64,000 nt of DNA from Caenibius tardaugens NBRC 16725 (GTDB lineage Bacteria; Pseudomonadota; Alphaproteobacteria; Sphingomonadales; Sphingomonadaceae): positions 868,001 through 932,000 of the forward strand of contig NZ_CP034179.1 in NCBI RefSeq assembly GCF_003860345.1, written 5' to 3'. The position numbers and the translations under genes are program-made. Each line of letters begins with the position of its first letter. The first letter of the stretch is position 1. Positions 26,512-35,111 of the stretch are shown piece by piece. The notes under the pieces are model-generated. The model saw only the letters and a program-made list of their open reading frames with translations. It searched no databases and was not told where the DNA came from.

Positions 26512-27416
26512 TCGCTGTTCTTGCAATCGGCAACGATTGCCTGGATCGTTTCACTCAGATCGCCCCGGCGATAACCCAACAGCCCCCGTTCGACCGGATC
26601 GGGTTCGTACGCGATAACCGTGCCTCGTCCGGCATAGAGCATGTCGTCGGGCAGTAAGGGATGCGAGCGATCCTCGATTGTCAGGCGATCGGGATTACCC
26701 GCGGCATCGAGCAGCCGCTGAAAATATTCGAGGAAGCTCAGATTCTCGTCGCCGATCAGATACGATGCCCCTGGTTCGCCCCGCTCCAGCGCGCCCACTA
26801 CTGCGTCGGCCACGGCGTGGACCGTCATGAAATTCGTGCCGCCCGCTATCGCGAACAGCGGCATATCAGGAAATTGGCCCAGCGCGTAGCGGGCGTGGGT
26901 CGGGGCGCCGAGCACATCAACTCCCGAGAGCGCTCCGACCACGAAAGGCGGATTGACGCTGCACACGGCAAAATCCCGACTAACCAACGCGCACGCGCCT
27001 TCCTCCGTCAGAGAACGGGATCGGACATAGGCGCTCGACCGGGTCGTTTGCGGTGCGACCTGGGGATAGAAAGTGCCGATGTGCACCGCCCGCCTCACCC
27101 CTGCCGCGCGAGCTTGGGTGAAGAACGCGGGCACGCCTCGCGTGTTCACCCGCTCGAGATGCTCGGCCGCGTCCGTGCCCTGGGGAACATGGCGGAAATC
27201 GTTTCCGGCTGCGAAGATCAGGCCGTCGAAACCGGCCAGTCGATCGGACGTGAACTCGCCGGTGGCATAGTCTCCGATCAGTAGGGGCAAATGACCGATC
27301 GCTGGTGCTTCGGGCGGCTTGCGGGCGGCAATCGTCACCGCGTGACCTTTAGCCTCGAGCGCGAGCGCAACATGTGCGCCGATTAGCCCTGTGCCGCCGA
27401 CCACCAATGTTTTCAT
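26508..27416 (-). CDS. NAD(P)-dependent epimerase/dehydratase-like extended SDR
   Basis: 302 residues from ATG at 27416 with AAGGAG upstream. Rossmann motif VVGGTGLIGAHVALALEAKGH near the N-terminus; FDGLIFAAGNDF corresponds to the mid-domain strand. Where active SDRs have Y-x3-K, this protein reads SSAYVRSRS, i.e. Tyr followed by Arg rather than Lys, so it may bind the cofactor without standard catalysis. The C-terminal domain has SYLIGDENLSFLEYFQRLLDAAG. It ends 31 bases before the TBDR stop region, on the same strand, and may be co-transcribed with the receptor. Confidence 0.88.
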   Translation of the reverse strand: MKTLVVGGTGLIGAHVALALEAKGHAVTIAARKPPEAPAIGHLPLLIGDYATGEFTSDRLAGFDGLIFAAGNDFRHVPQGTDAAEHLERVNTRGVPAFFTQARAAGVRRAVHIGTFYPQVAPQTTRSSAYVRSRSLTEEGACALVSRDFAVCSVNPPFVVGALSGVDVLGAPTHARYALGQFPDMPLFAIAGGTNFMTVHAVADAVVGALERGEPGASYLIGDENLSFLEYFQRLLDAAGNPDRLTIEDRSHPLLPDDMLYAGRGTVIAYEPDPVERGLLGYRRGDLSETIQAIVADCKNSD

Positions 27417-27447
27417 GCCCGCGCTCCTTCTTGCTTGCCGGTTCCGC

Positions 27448-29811
27448 TCACCACTGAATGCCGACACTAACCCCATAAGTGCGCGGTTCGTTGTAGTTGG
27501 CGATGTTCAGCCCGCCGAACTGCGCCCCGAAATCGATGCCGTTCACCTTCCTGTGCGTATTGGTGAGATTGCGCGTCCAAGCCCCGATCCATGCCTTCGC
27601 CTTGCCAAGCGCAATGTCCTCGTAGCGCAACTGGAAATCGAGGAGCGTGAGCGATTGCGCCTTTGCCGATGAGGACGGTGGCACCAGCGGGAAATCCGCC
27701 GTTGGCGTCTTGGCATAGGAGTAGAGGAAATAGCTCGACGTATGGCGCGCATCGAAAATCAGGTGCAGATTATCGCCGCCAGACCCTTCGAACGCACGTA
27801 AGTCCACATTCAGCGCCGCCTGATATTGGGGCGCATGGGGAATCGTGCGGTTGTCGCCCACATCCACCACGGCCCCCAATGCGTTCGTGTCGCGATAGCT
27901 ACTGTAGGAGGCGTGGAGATAGGCGAAGTTGCCGGAAATCCGTAGCGCGGGCGTGGGCCGCAACGACATCTCCACCTCGACGCCATTCATGTTGGCCGAC
28001 CCGGCGTTCTGGAGCAGGCTCGCGAGTGAGGATGTCGCTGTGAACACCGAAAGCTGCATGTTCCGGTGATGATTGTGGAAGGCCGCGACGTTCAGATTGA
28101 TCCGCTTGCCCCACAAGGTCATTTTTAGCCCGGCTTCGAACGAGTTGATCGTCTCGGGCCGGAAAGGAGTGGTCGTCGCGATATTGGATGTAGCCTCACC
28201 ATTGAAGCCGCCGCTGCGGTAGCCTTGTGCGAACTTGATATAGGCACTCAGCCGGTCGTTCGGCTTGTAGGCCAGCACGACCGTCGGATTGAGCGCGGAG
28301 AAATCCTTCGAGACGCCGTCCGACTTGCGAACGTCGACGAAGATCGTATCGGGCAGTAGGATCGAACTGCGCACGATGGTTTTGCGCTCTTTCGTGTAGC
28401 GCAGCCCCGCGGTCAGGACGATCTGGTCGGTAATATTGTAATCCGCCTGCCCATAGACCGCATAGGCCTTGGTCGTGCCGCCCCAGCTCGTATCGTAGTT
28501 GACCGATCCGAAGAAGAAGGATTGGGGGCTGCGAGTGAAGCCCTTGTCCCAGAAATAATACAGACCCGCGACATAGTTCAGCTTGTCGCCCATATTGCCT
28601 GTCGCCTGAAACTCCTGGCTAAACGATTTGTACTTGGTATCCAAACCACCGCTCGCCAGCCAGAGTGGCGTTCCGTCGAGCTCGATAACCGCACCGTCGT
28701 AATCCATCTTGCGATAGCCGGTAATCGACTTGAGCGTCACCGCGCCAGCGTTCCATGTAACTGCCAGCCCATGCCCGTTGATCTCAATCCGGTCGAGATG
28801 GGTGTAATCGCTCGACAGAGTTTTCGAATACTTGGGTTGAACATAGAGGTAGGCCGGGATGCAGACACTGGGGCCGAAGGTGCAGTTGGCCCCCAGGAAG
28901 CCGTCGGGATCGACGCTGTGGAGTTGGCTTGCATCGGCCCGGCCGCGGGTGCGGCTATAATCGTAGGTATAATCGACGGTCAGATCGGTGCTGGGCGCAA
29001 AGCGAACCTGGGCGAGCAGACTCTGCCGGTTGCGCGTGCCAGCCTGGCCCGATTGCGCGCCGCCGCCCTGGGGATGGCTGACCACCGAATTGTTATAGAG
29101 GAAGCCGAGCGGATAGCCGCCGACGGAAGCGGGGTCGGGCATGAGGCGGACATTGCCGTCGCGCTTGAGCGTCATGCCCGACAGCTTAACGAACAGATGA
29201 TCGCTCAGCGGGAGGTTGATCAAGCCCCTAACGGTATAGGCGTCATAATTGCCGATGCTGGTTTCGGCGGACGCGCGAAGCTGGCCGTCCGGTTTGCGCG
29301 TGACGAAGCTGATTGCGCCCGCGAGGGTGTTGCGCCCATAGAGCGTGCCTTGCGGACCGCGCAGCACCTCGACGCGTTCGAGATCGTTGATGTCGAAGAT
29401 CGATCCCTGCGCCTTGCCGATATAGACGCCGTCCAGATACACGCCGACCGAAGGGTCGAGAGTGATCGAACCGTTCTGCTGAACCGATCCGCGGATCGAC
29501 AATTGCGCATTGTTCGGTTGCGTGGCAGTCGAACTGACCAGCAGACCAGGGGCCAGCGCGCTCAGATTGTCGATGGTGGTGATCGAGCGATCCTGCAGGA
29601 ATTGCCCCTGGAGGGCCGTGACAGCGATGGGTACGTCGATGAGGTTCTCTTCGCGGCGCTGCGCTGTGACTATGATCTCATCATTCGTTCTGGCAGATGC
29701 GGATTGCTGGGCAAGTGCAGCTGTAGGAAATATTGACAAGCTTGCGACGCCGAAAAGGATGAGTTGACGCGAATTCAGTCCACCAAGCGAGCTACGACGC
29801 CGATCGTTCAT
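27448..29811 (-). CDS. TonB-dependent outer-membrane receptor
   Basis: 787 residues. Signal peptide to about residue 34 (FPTAALAQ). TonB box-like DEIIVTAQRREE, then the plug (VPIAVTALQG, LSIRG, VGVYLDGVYIG, LERVEVLRGPQGTLYGRNTLAGAISFVTRKP). The 22-strand barrel ends NEPRTYGVSVGIQW with a terminal aromatic for BAM recognition. It imports a bulky ligand by TonB energy. The sequence type (VTAQRREE, RGPQGTLYGRN) is the sphingomonad class tied to catabolic loci. It most likely imports the substrate of the 19.6-27.4 kb cluster. Confidence 0.95.
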   Translation of the reverse strand: MNDRRRSSLGGLNSRQLILFGVASLSIFPTAALAQQSASARTNDEIIVTAQRREENLIDVPIAVTALQGQFLQDRSITTIDNLSALAPGLLVSSTATQPNNAQLSIRGSVQQNGSITLDPSVGVYLDGVYIGKAQGSIFDINDLERVEVLRGPQGTLYGRNTLAGAISFVTRKPDGQLRASAETSIGNYDAYTVRGLINLPLSDHLFVKLSGMTLKRDGNVRLMPDPASVGGYPLGFLYNNSVVSHPQGGGAQSGQAGTRNRQSLLAQVRFAPSTDLTVDYTYDYSRTRGRADASQLHSVDPDGFLGANCTFGPSVCIPAYLYVQPKYSKTLSSDYTHLDRIEINGHGLAVTWNAGAVTLKSITGYRKMDYDGAVIELDGTPLWLASGGLDTKYKSFSQEFQATGNMGDKLNYVAGLYYFWDKGFTRSPQSFFFGSVNYDTSWGGTTKAYAVYGQADYNITDQIVLTAGLRYTKERKTIVRSSILLPDTIFVDVRKSDGVSKDFSALNPTVVLAYKPNDRLSAYIKFAQGYRSGGFNGEATSNIATTTPFRPETINSFEAGLKMTLWGKRINLNVAAFHNHHRNMQLSVFTATSSLASLLQNAGSANMNGVEVEMSLRPTPALRISGNFAYLHASYSSYRDTNALGAVVDVGDNRTIPHAPQYQAALNVDLRAFEGSGGDNLHLIFDARHTSSYFLYSYAKTPTADFPLVPPSSSAKAQSLTLLDFQLRYEDIALGKAKAWIGAWTRNLTNTHRKVNGIDFGAQFGGLNIANYNEPRTYGVSVGIQW

Positions 29812-30034
29812 ACTGTCCCCAATCCCGGATCGATATCATCTTGCTCGAGCTGAGAGAGCGTTCTCTGAACAGCGCACCCGCGCCCGGCTATGCTTGGGGT
29901 GTAGCGGTCGTCACGCTCTGCTCGCCATGACATAATCACGCAGAAAGCGTCGCAGACGGGAGTGGCGGGCGCGGACAAAGGGACTGTTCTGGTTGGTGAT
30001 CCGACGGGAAAGGGTAGTGTCAAAGCAAACGCAC

Positions 30035-30858
30035 GGTGATGTCAAAAGGATGGCCCCGCCCTCCCCGCGCCGTTAACCTAGACGGATGAGCAAGACGCCA
30101 AATCCGTTCCGGTACTTTCACTCATCGCCTGAGGTGATCCGCCTCGTGGTGATGATGTACGTCAGGTTTCCCCTGTCGCTGCGGAATGTCGAAGATCTGC
30201 TTTTCGAGAGAGGGATCGATCTTTGTCATGAGACCGTGCGCCTCTGGTGGAATAGATTTGGCCCTCTTTTTGCAGCCGACATTCGCCGCCAGCGTGTGCA
30301 ACGAATGCGTGGTTTTCGGCACTGGCGTTGGCAACTTGACGAGATGTACGTCCGGCTGAACGGCGAGATGGTGTATTTGTGGCGCGCCGTTGATCACGAA
30401 GGCGAAGTTCTCGAAAGCTACGTGACCAAGAAACGGGATAAAGCTGCGGCTTTGCACTTCATGAAGAAGGCGCTTAAGCGTCACGGCCAGGCTGACAAGA
30501 TCGTCACTGATGGGCTGCGTTCTTATCCCGCTGCGATGAAAGGACTGGGCAATCTCGAGCGTCACGAGATGGGGCGCTATCTCAACAATCGGGCCGAAAA
30601 TTCACATCTACCCTTCCGGCGACGAGAACGCGCTATGCAGCGCTTTCGGCAGATGAAATCGCTACAAAAATTCGCCGCGGTCCACGCCTCTCTCACCAAC
30701 CACTTCAACTCGGAACGTCACCTCGTCGACAGACAGACATTCAAACTTCGCCGCTCGGCAGCTCTCGCCGAGTGGCAATCGCTTATGGGATGAGTCTCAG
30801 CTCAGGCCTGGGCCTACTTCGCCAAACGGAGAGCAGTTCGCAACCGACTGACCGCACC
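30035..30858 (+). mobile_element. IS6-family element, copy D (complete, 824 bp)
   Basis: Left terminus GGTGATGTCA at 30035, right terminus TGACCGCACC ending 30858; both differ slightly from the other copies. Flanks AAACGCAC and GCAAAACC are not duplicates. Confidence 0.9.
30086..30793 (+). CDS. IS6-family DDE transposase, copy D
   Basis: 235 residues with the complete catalytic triad (QLDEMY, VTDGLRSY, NNRAENSH). Notable substitutions: HLDEMY to QLDEMY, RDKSAALRF to RDKAAALHF, LERHEMG. These make it a distinct lineage from copies B and C. Otherwise intact. Confidence 0.92.
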   Translation: MSKTPNPFRYFHSSPEVIRLVVMMYVRFPLSLRNVEDLLFERGIDLCHETVRLWWNRFGPLFAADIRRQRVQRMRGFRHWRWQLDEMYVRLNGEMVYLWRAVDHEGEVLESYVTKKRDKAAALHFMKKALKRHGQADKIVTDGLRSYPAAMKGLGNLERHEMGRYLNNRAENSHLPFRRRERAMQRFRQMKSLQKFAAVHASLTNHFNSERHLVDRQTFKLRRSAALAEWQSLMG

Positions 30859-30889
30859 GCAAAACCTTGTGGCCTGAAGCAGTTCTCCA

Positions 30890-30934
30890 ATTACCCCCAA
30901 TGCGCCCAGTGGAGAGCGGTTCGCATAAGACTGA
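30890..30934 (+). repeat. Right end of a diverged IS6 element, split by IS110
   Basis: GGAGAGCGGTTCGCATAAGACTGA here corresponds to GGAGAGCAGTTCGCAACCGACTGA in complete IS6 right ends. The last bases of that terminus, TGACAGCACC, occur at 32319-32328 on the far side of the IS110/IS1111 element. So that element inserted inside an IS6 terminal repeat. Confidence 0.75.
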
Positions 30935-31018
30935 TGAGGTGGATGGCCCCTGTGTCCGACCGATGTGAGTCGTATTGTGGGCTGTTGTTGAAGCACCCCA
31001 TGCAAAGGACCATCCACC

Positions 31019-32041
31019 ATGGAGATTACCACTATCGGCCTTGATCTGGCGAAGTCTGTTTTCCAACTGCATGCTGTTGATGCCAATGGCGATGTTGTCT
31101 GGCGTAAGAAGTTACGCCGGACAGCGCTTCTGGGCGCTTTGGCGAAGATCCCGCCCTGCCTTGTGGGCATCGAAGCTTGCGCCACGTCTCATTACTGGGC
31201 CCGTGAGATTTCTGCCCTGGGACATCAGGTGCGGCTTATGCCGCCTGCTTATGTGAAGGCCTATCTACGGCGCCAGAAGAATGATGCGGCAGATGCAGAG
31301 GCGATCTGTGAAGCGGTGCAGCGTCCCATGATGCGGTTCGTCCCGGTAAAAAGTGCCGAGCGTCAGGCTGTCCTCGTGCTGCATCGTTCACGCGAACTCC
31401 TGGTTCGTCAACGTACCATGCTGATCAATGCCATTCGCGGTCACTGCGCAGAGTTTGGGCTGATTGCAGCCCAAGGTGTGCGCAATGTGAGTGAGCTGAT
31501 GAAACGGGTCAGGCTAGCCGATCAGGCGGTTTTACCCGAGATGGCAAAAAACGCCATGATCCTGCTGGCGGAGCAACTGGAAACTCTGGATATGCAGATA
31601 CAGAGGCTCAACCGTCGTTTGCTTGTCTGGCATCGTCAGGATCAGGCCAGTCAGAGGCTGGCGACTATTCCGGGGATCGGGGTTATCAGCGCTACCGCTC
31701 TGGCTGCCTCTGTAACCGATCCTGCCCAGTTTCGGTCCGGCCGGGAGTTCTCTGCCTCACTCGGTCTGGTTCCGCGCCAGAACTCATCTGGCGGTAAAGA
31801 TCGATTGGGACGGATCTCGAAGATGGGGGACCGTTATCTGCGAAAGTTGCTTGTTGTTGGTGCGACATCCGTGGTTCGCAGGGCAAGGACTGCTGATAGT
31901 GCCGCGAGCAATTGGGTTTGCGGCCTGCTCGAACGCAAGCCCACCCGGCTTGTTACCGTGGCCATGGCCAACAAGACTGCCCGAATTGTCTGGGCCGTTC
32001 TGGCGCGCGGCGAAGTCTATCAGGCAAAGGCTTTGGCCTGA
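31019..32041 (+). CDS. IS110/IS1111-family DEDD transposase
   Basis: 340 residues. N-terminal RuvC-like DEDD domain: GLDLAKSVFQLHA (Asp), GIEACATSHYWARE (Glu), KNDAADAEAICEA (Asp pair). C-terminal Tnp20 domain: RLATIPGIGVISATALAA, then ASLGLVPRQNSSGGKDRLGRISKMGDRYLRKLLV with the proposed catalytic Ser in SSGGK. Family members are recombinases guided by a noncoding RNA from the same element (seekRNA or bridge RNA). The gene looks intact. Confidence 0.95.
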   Translation: MEITTIGLDLAKSVFQLHAVDANGDVVWRKKLRRTALLGALAKIPPCLVGIEACATSHYWAREISALGHQVRLMPPAYVKAYLRRQKNDAADAEAICEAVQRPMMRFVPVKSAERQAVLVLHRSRELLVRQRTMLINAIRGHCAEFGLIAAQGVRNVSELMKRVRLADQAVLPEMAKNAMILLAEQLETLDMQIQRLNRRLLVWHRQDQASQRLATIPGIGVISATALAASVTDPAQFRSGREFSASLGLVPRQNSSGGKDRLGRISKMGDRYLRKLLVVGATSVVRRARTADSAASNWVCGLLERKPTRLVTVAMANKTARIVWAVLARGEVYQAKALA

Positions 32042-32299
32042 GAATAATAGCGGTGCCGATTATTATGCACCGCTTTGAACTGTGAGGGTGCCAACAGGAA
32101 TGATGATAACGATCTGAACGCGGCCGCAAAGGTCAGGACAACCCGAGGTGCTGTCGGAGCCACGAGCTCGTCCGACTGAATGGGACCCGACCAGCGGACA
32201 GCATCAGGGCCAGCGGTCTATACATGCCGCACCAACAGGCCGGACAGATGACCGCACCCTGTCAGATTAAATCATCAAACCTATTTTACCCCTTGCAGC
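32042..32299 (+). ncRNA. Candidate seekRNA/bridge-RNA region of IS1111-type element 1
   Basis: 258 bases between the transposase stop and the right inverted repeat carry no gene. IS1111-type elements make their guide RNA from this position. It holds GGTGCTGTCGG (32147-32157), whose complement CCGACAGCACC and core GACAGCACC occur at the right flank of the insertion. It also holds CCGACTGA (32172-32179), whose last six bases GACTGA equal the left flank at 30929-30934. The two lie on either side of a GAGCTCG segment. A block of about 35 bases around 32208-32245 (CCAGCGG...ATGCCGCACC...AGGCC) is shared with element 2. Exact RNA ends are not known. Confidence 0.6.
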
Positions 32300-32337
32300 A
32301 CAGGGGCCATCCACAGATGACAGCACCGACAGCACCC

Positions 32338-32420
32338 ATCGCTGAAATTGGGCTTCCCCATCGTCGTCTCCTGTCCTCAAAATTAGGATAGAAGGCGTCC
32401 AGAAATCTAGGGGCTATTCA
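32338..32420 (-). repeat. IS3 end fragment, same family as 9591-10188
   Basis: These 83 bases repeat the left end of the IS3 relic, including the OrfA start region (CTTCCCCATCGTCGTCTCC on the plus strand) and the terminus ending GGGGCTATTCA. It directly follows the IS6 end interrupted by IS110. Only the end remains. Confidence 0.85.
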
Positions 32421-32525
32421 CAGGCCTCATGACAGCTCCACCACGCGGAGCACTTCCACAATCGGGAAGAGGCGCGCTACGGCGCGAAAGGCGGCGGCCG
32501 TTGCTGTTGAACGGCGCGTGAAGCA

Positions 32526-32564
32526 GCGGGGGCCGGAAGCGGAGAACCCGCCCCCGGCCCCCGC
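32526..32564 (-). terminator. GC-rich hairpin after the SDR gene
   Basis: GCGGGGGCCGG (32526-32536) pairs with CCGGCCCCCGC (32554-32564), an 11-bp perfect stem just beyond the SDR stop at 32571. No T run, so termination strength is uncertain. Confidence 0.65.
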
Positions 32565-32570
32565 CGACGA

Positions 32571-33338
32571 TTACATGTGCATACCGCCGTCGATGCGCAG
32601 TTCGGTGCCAGTGATGAACTTACCATCATCCGATGCGAACATGGCGATCGCGCTGGCGACATTTTCCGGCCCGGCAAAGCCGCCGCCCAGAAGCGCGGGC
32701 GACATCTTGGCGAACAGCATCAAATCGGCATCGGCGGGCAGGCCCGGATCATTGGTCATGCCGGACTGGATGCTGCCCGGGCAGACGGAAACGGCCCGCA
32801 GGCCCTGCTTGGCGTATTCCAGCGCGATGGCGTGCGTGAACGCCTGGATGCCGCCCTTGGTGGCTGCGTAAGCGGCCATGTAGGGATGGGCGAAGCTGGC
32901 CGAGGTGGAGCTGAAGTTGACCACCGCGCCACGGCCGGAACGGAGCAGTTCGGGCAGGCATTCGCGCGTGACCAGGAAGGTTCCGGTCAGGTTGATCGCC
33001 AGCATCCTGTTCCAGAATTCCAGCGTGGTCTTGTGCGTGTGTTCGGACCGCAGAATCCCGGCCGCGTTGACCAGCACGTCCAGCGAACCGGCCGCCTTGA
33101 TGGCATCGCCGACGGTCTTCCGGACGGAATCTTCGTCTGAAATGTCCACGAAGAAGGTCGTCAGGCGGTCGGCATGGCCGGCATGTTCCGCCTGCGAACG
33201 GGTTACTTCCAGCCCCGCTTCCGAAATGTCGCCGGCCAGAACGGTGCCGCCTTCGGAAAGGATGCGAGCGACGGTTGCCTGGCCGATGCCGGAACCGGCG
33301 CCGGTGATGAGAACGATGCGATTTTTGAATCTTTTCAT
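32571..33338 (-). CDS. Classical SDR oxidoreductase
   Basis: 255 residues from ATG at 33338 (MKRFKNRIVLIT); a GTG four codons earlier is an alternative. Cofactor motif TGAGSGIGQATV; NAAGIL; catalytic Ser in NFSSTSAS and Y-x3-K in YAATKGG; C-terminal FITGTELRIDGGMHM. Length and motifs are those of 3-ketoacyl reductase-like or hydroxysteroid dehydrogenase-like SDRs. Asp after the second strand (LAGDIS) favours NAD over NADP. Oxidises or reduces a secondary alcohol in the nearby esterase/TBDR pathway; substrate unknown. Confidence 0.95.
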   Translation of the reverse strand: MKRFKNRIVLITGAGSGIGQATVARILSEGGTVLAGDISEAGLEVTRSQAEHAGHADRLTTFFVDISDEDSVRKTVGDAIKAAGSLDVLVNAAGILRSEHTHKTTLEFWNRMLAINLTGTFLVTRECLPELLRSGRGAVVNFSSTSASFAHPYMAAYAATKGGIQAFTHAIALEYAKQGLRAVSVCPGSIQSGMTNDPGLPADADLMLFAKMSPALLGGGFAGPENVASAIAMFASDDGKFITGTELRIDGGMHM

Positions 33339-33582
33339 GGGTGAATCCACTACAATAGCGATCCCGCCGCACAGCGGCGAACGTGGATCGATGAATTGGG
33401 TCAGGCGGCCGGTATTCTACACGGCACGAGGATGCATTGAGCAGAGCTCCAGCGGTTCAAGCATGTCCCTTTGCGTTGTGAGAAAATTGCCGACAACTCT
33501 CGATTTATCATCAGCTGCGTCGCTGGCTTATATTTGCGAATTTGTTCGAACCTCCTTGGTGCTCCATGCGAGGGAATCCTGA

Positions 33583-34665
33583 TTATGGCTTTGGAGACCA
33601 ATGGGCTTCCAGGAAGCGTTCGATCTCGTCAGAAACTTCATCATCTTCGGGCGCCGGTGCGGCCGGTGAACCGAATGGGCCGTGAGACATACCTTCCCAG
33701 ATATGCAGTTCTGCAGGAATGCCCGCTCGGCGAAGCGCCCGATGCATCGCAATCGAATCAGATAGCAGTATTTCGCGTCCACCCGCCTGCAAGAAGGTCG
33801 ATGGAAAACCCTTGCTGAAATCCGAGAATAGAGGCGACAGACTGGGCGATTTGAGATCGTTCCCTGCGGCGTAAAGATCGATCAGCGATGCGATGCTGCG
33901 GCTCAGGTAAAGATCAAGCCCTTCATTCACAAAATGGCTGTCTCCCGATCGGCTGAGATCGAGTGCCGGTGACAGTAGCACCAGAATCGCAGGCATAGGC
34001 AGACTCATATCTCGTGCCTGGAGCACCATTGATGTGGCAATGGTGCCGCCTGCTGATTCTCCCTGAACAACAATATCCGCGGGATTCATCGTCTTCAACA
34101 GAGTCCGATAGACACTTAGGCTATCATCTACTGGCGTTGGATAAGGAAAATCAGGTGGAGCGCGGTAATTCACCGAATATACCGTGCAGCCGCAGCGAGT
34201 TGCAATTTGCGCCGCCATGGCTTCTGCATAGCTGCCGTCAGCCAGCATCGCGAAGCCACCTCCGTGGACATGGAGAATGGCTCGTTTCAATCTATCTGTT
34301 CGAGGCTGCAATGGCGTCCCCACATATACGGGGACGCCAGCCATCTCTGTCTTCTGAACGGACGCGCGGGCATGGGCGCGGAGCGCCCGGATCATCGGCG
34401 CGAATGCCGCATCTGTAGCGGTGATTACCTGTTTCCACAGGGCCTTGTCAGCCGATGTCGCAGGAGAGCCAAATCCGGATGGTCTGTTCGCCTTAGCTAC
34501 AACTCCATCTTCTACACTTTTGCGTGCAGCCGAGCTGATCAGGCCAGACACTGGAATCGTACGTGGCCCTAAAACTATTGCTCCGTCTCCCGCAGAAACG
34601 GGAGCGTCTAATACTACTGTCAACGCTCCAAGTGCCACCCGTATATGCCAAGATAAGAGTTTCAT
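33583..34665 (-). CDS. Exported HSL-family alpha/beta hydrolase (esterase)
   Basis: 360 residues, AGGGGG right before ATG at 34665. Signal-like N-terminus (MKLLSWHIRVALGALTVVLDAPVSAG). Oxyanion motif HVHGGGFAML, YRAPPDFPYPTPVDD, nucleophile VQGESAGGT, acid in ILLSDSIAMH region, His in EGMSHGPFG. The order HGGG ... GESAGG ... His marks the hormone-sensitive-lipase family. LHIWEGMSHGPF is shared with the hydrolase at 51630 (LHIWEAMPHGRF), so they are paralogues, but this one is exported. Downstream of TBDR copy 1 on the same strand. Confidence 0.92.
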   Translation of the reverse strand: MKLLSWHIRVALGALTVVLDAPVSAGDGAIVLGPRTIPVSGLISSAARKSVEDGVVAKANRPSGFGSPATSADKALWKQVITATDAAFAPMIRALRAHARASVQKTEMAGVPVYVGTPLQPRTDRLKRAILHVHGGGFAMLADGSYAEAMAAQIATRCGCTVYSVNYRAPPDFPYPTPVDDSLSVYRTLLKTMNPADIVVQGESAGGTIATSMVLQARDMSLPMPAILVLLSPALDLSRSGDSHFVNEGLDLYLSRSIASLIDLYAAGNDLKSPSLSPLFSDFSKGFPSTFLQAGGREILLSDSIAMHRALRRAGIPAELHIWEGMSHGPFGSPAAPAPEDDEVSDEIERFLEAHWSPKP

Positions 34666-35028
34666 GCCCCCCCCTTAATCAAATGAATCAATAATTTAAT
34701 TTTTTCGCACTGGATCTGATTTACATAATTTGGCCGGTCAGTTGCGACCAGATTCGTTTCACTGACAATTCCGCACGCCTCCTGCTCAGTATCAACCGAT
34801 AGGCTGAAAGCGACGCAATCTAAGTTCGCAACCAAACTAATTCTAATGCGAGCCCGATGATTTCATTCTTCAGCACAATTTCATTGTCTTTTCATGGGAT
34901 TAGTGAAATTTCTCAAATTGCGTGATTGGTGAAGACAATGCATAATCCGCAGCAACACATCTCCATCATCCGTGCGATCCGCATAATTGACTGGACAGGC
35001 CACCCTCAATTTCCGTTTCACGACATGA

Positions 35029-35059
35029 CCGGCCCGATCGCACTGGACGACCGGGCCGG
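35029..35059 (-). terminator. Hairpin after TBDR copy 1 (repeated at 47632-47662)
   Basis: CCGGCCCG (35029-35036) pairs with CGGGCCGG (35052-35059). It lies about 50 bases beyond the TBDR stop on the minus strand, with no T run. Likely an intrinsic or assisted terminator. The same hairpin follows TBDR copy 2. Confidence 0.55.
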
Positions 35060-35111
35060 CCGTCAGGAGGGTGGGCTCCCACGACTCCCCCGCCCCCTCG
35101 AATGGCGAATA

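Larger units (their letters stand above)
30935..32318 (+). mobile_element. IS110-family (IS1111-type) element 1
   Basis: Subterminal inverted repeat TGGATGGCCCCTGTG at 30940-30954 and its complement CACAGGGGCCATCCA at 32300-32314. Outer bounds are set a few bases outside these, because IS1111-type repeats are subterminal. It contains one DEDD transposase and about 260 bp of 3' noncoding DNA. The insertion point is the right end of an IS6 relic. Confidence 0.85.

Noticed and set aside
28522-29736. 404-codon plus-strand frame opposite the TBDR
   Set aside because: Composition reflects the complement of the receptor; the receptor has plug and barrel motifs throughout.
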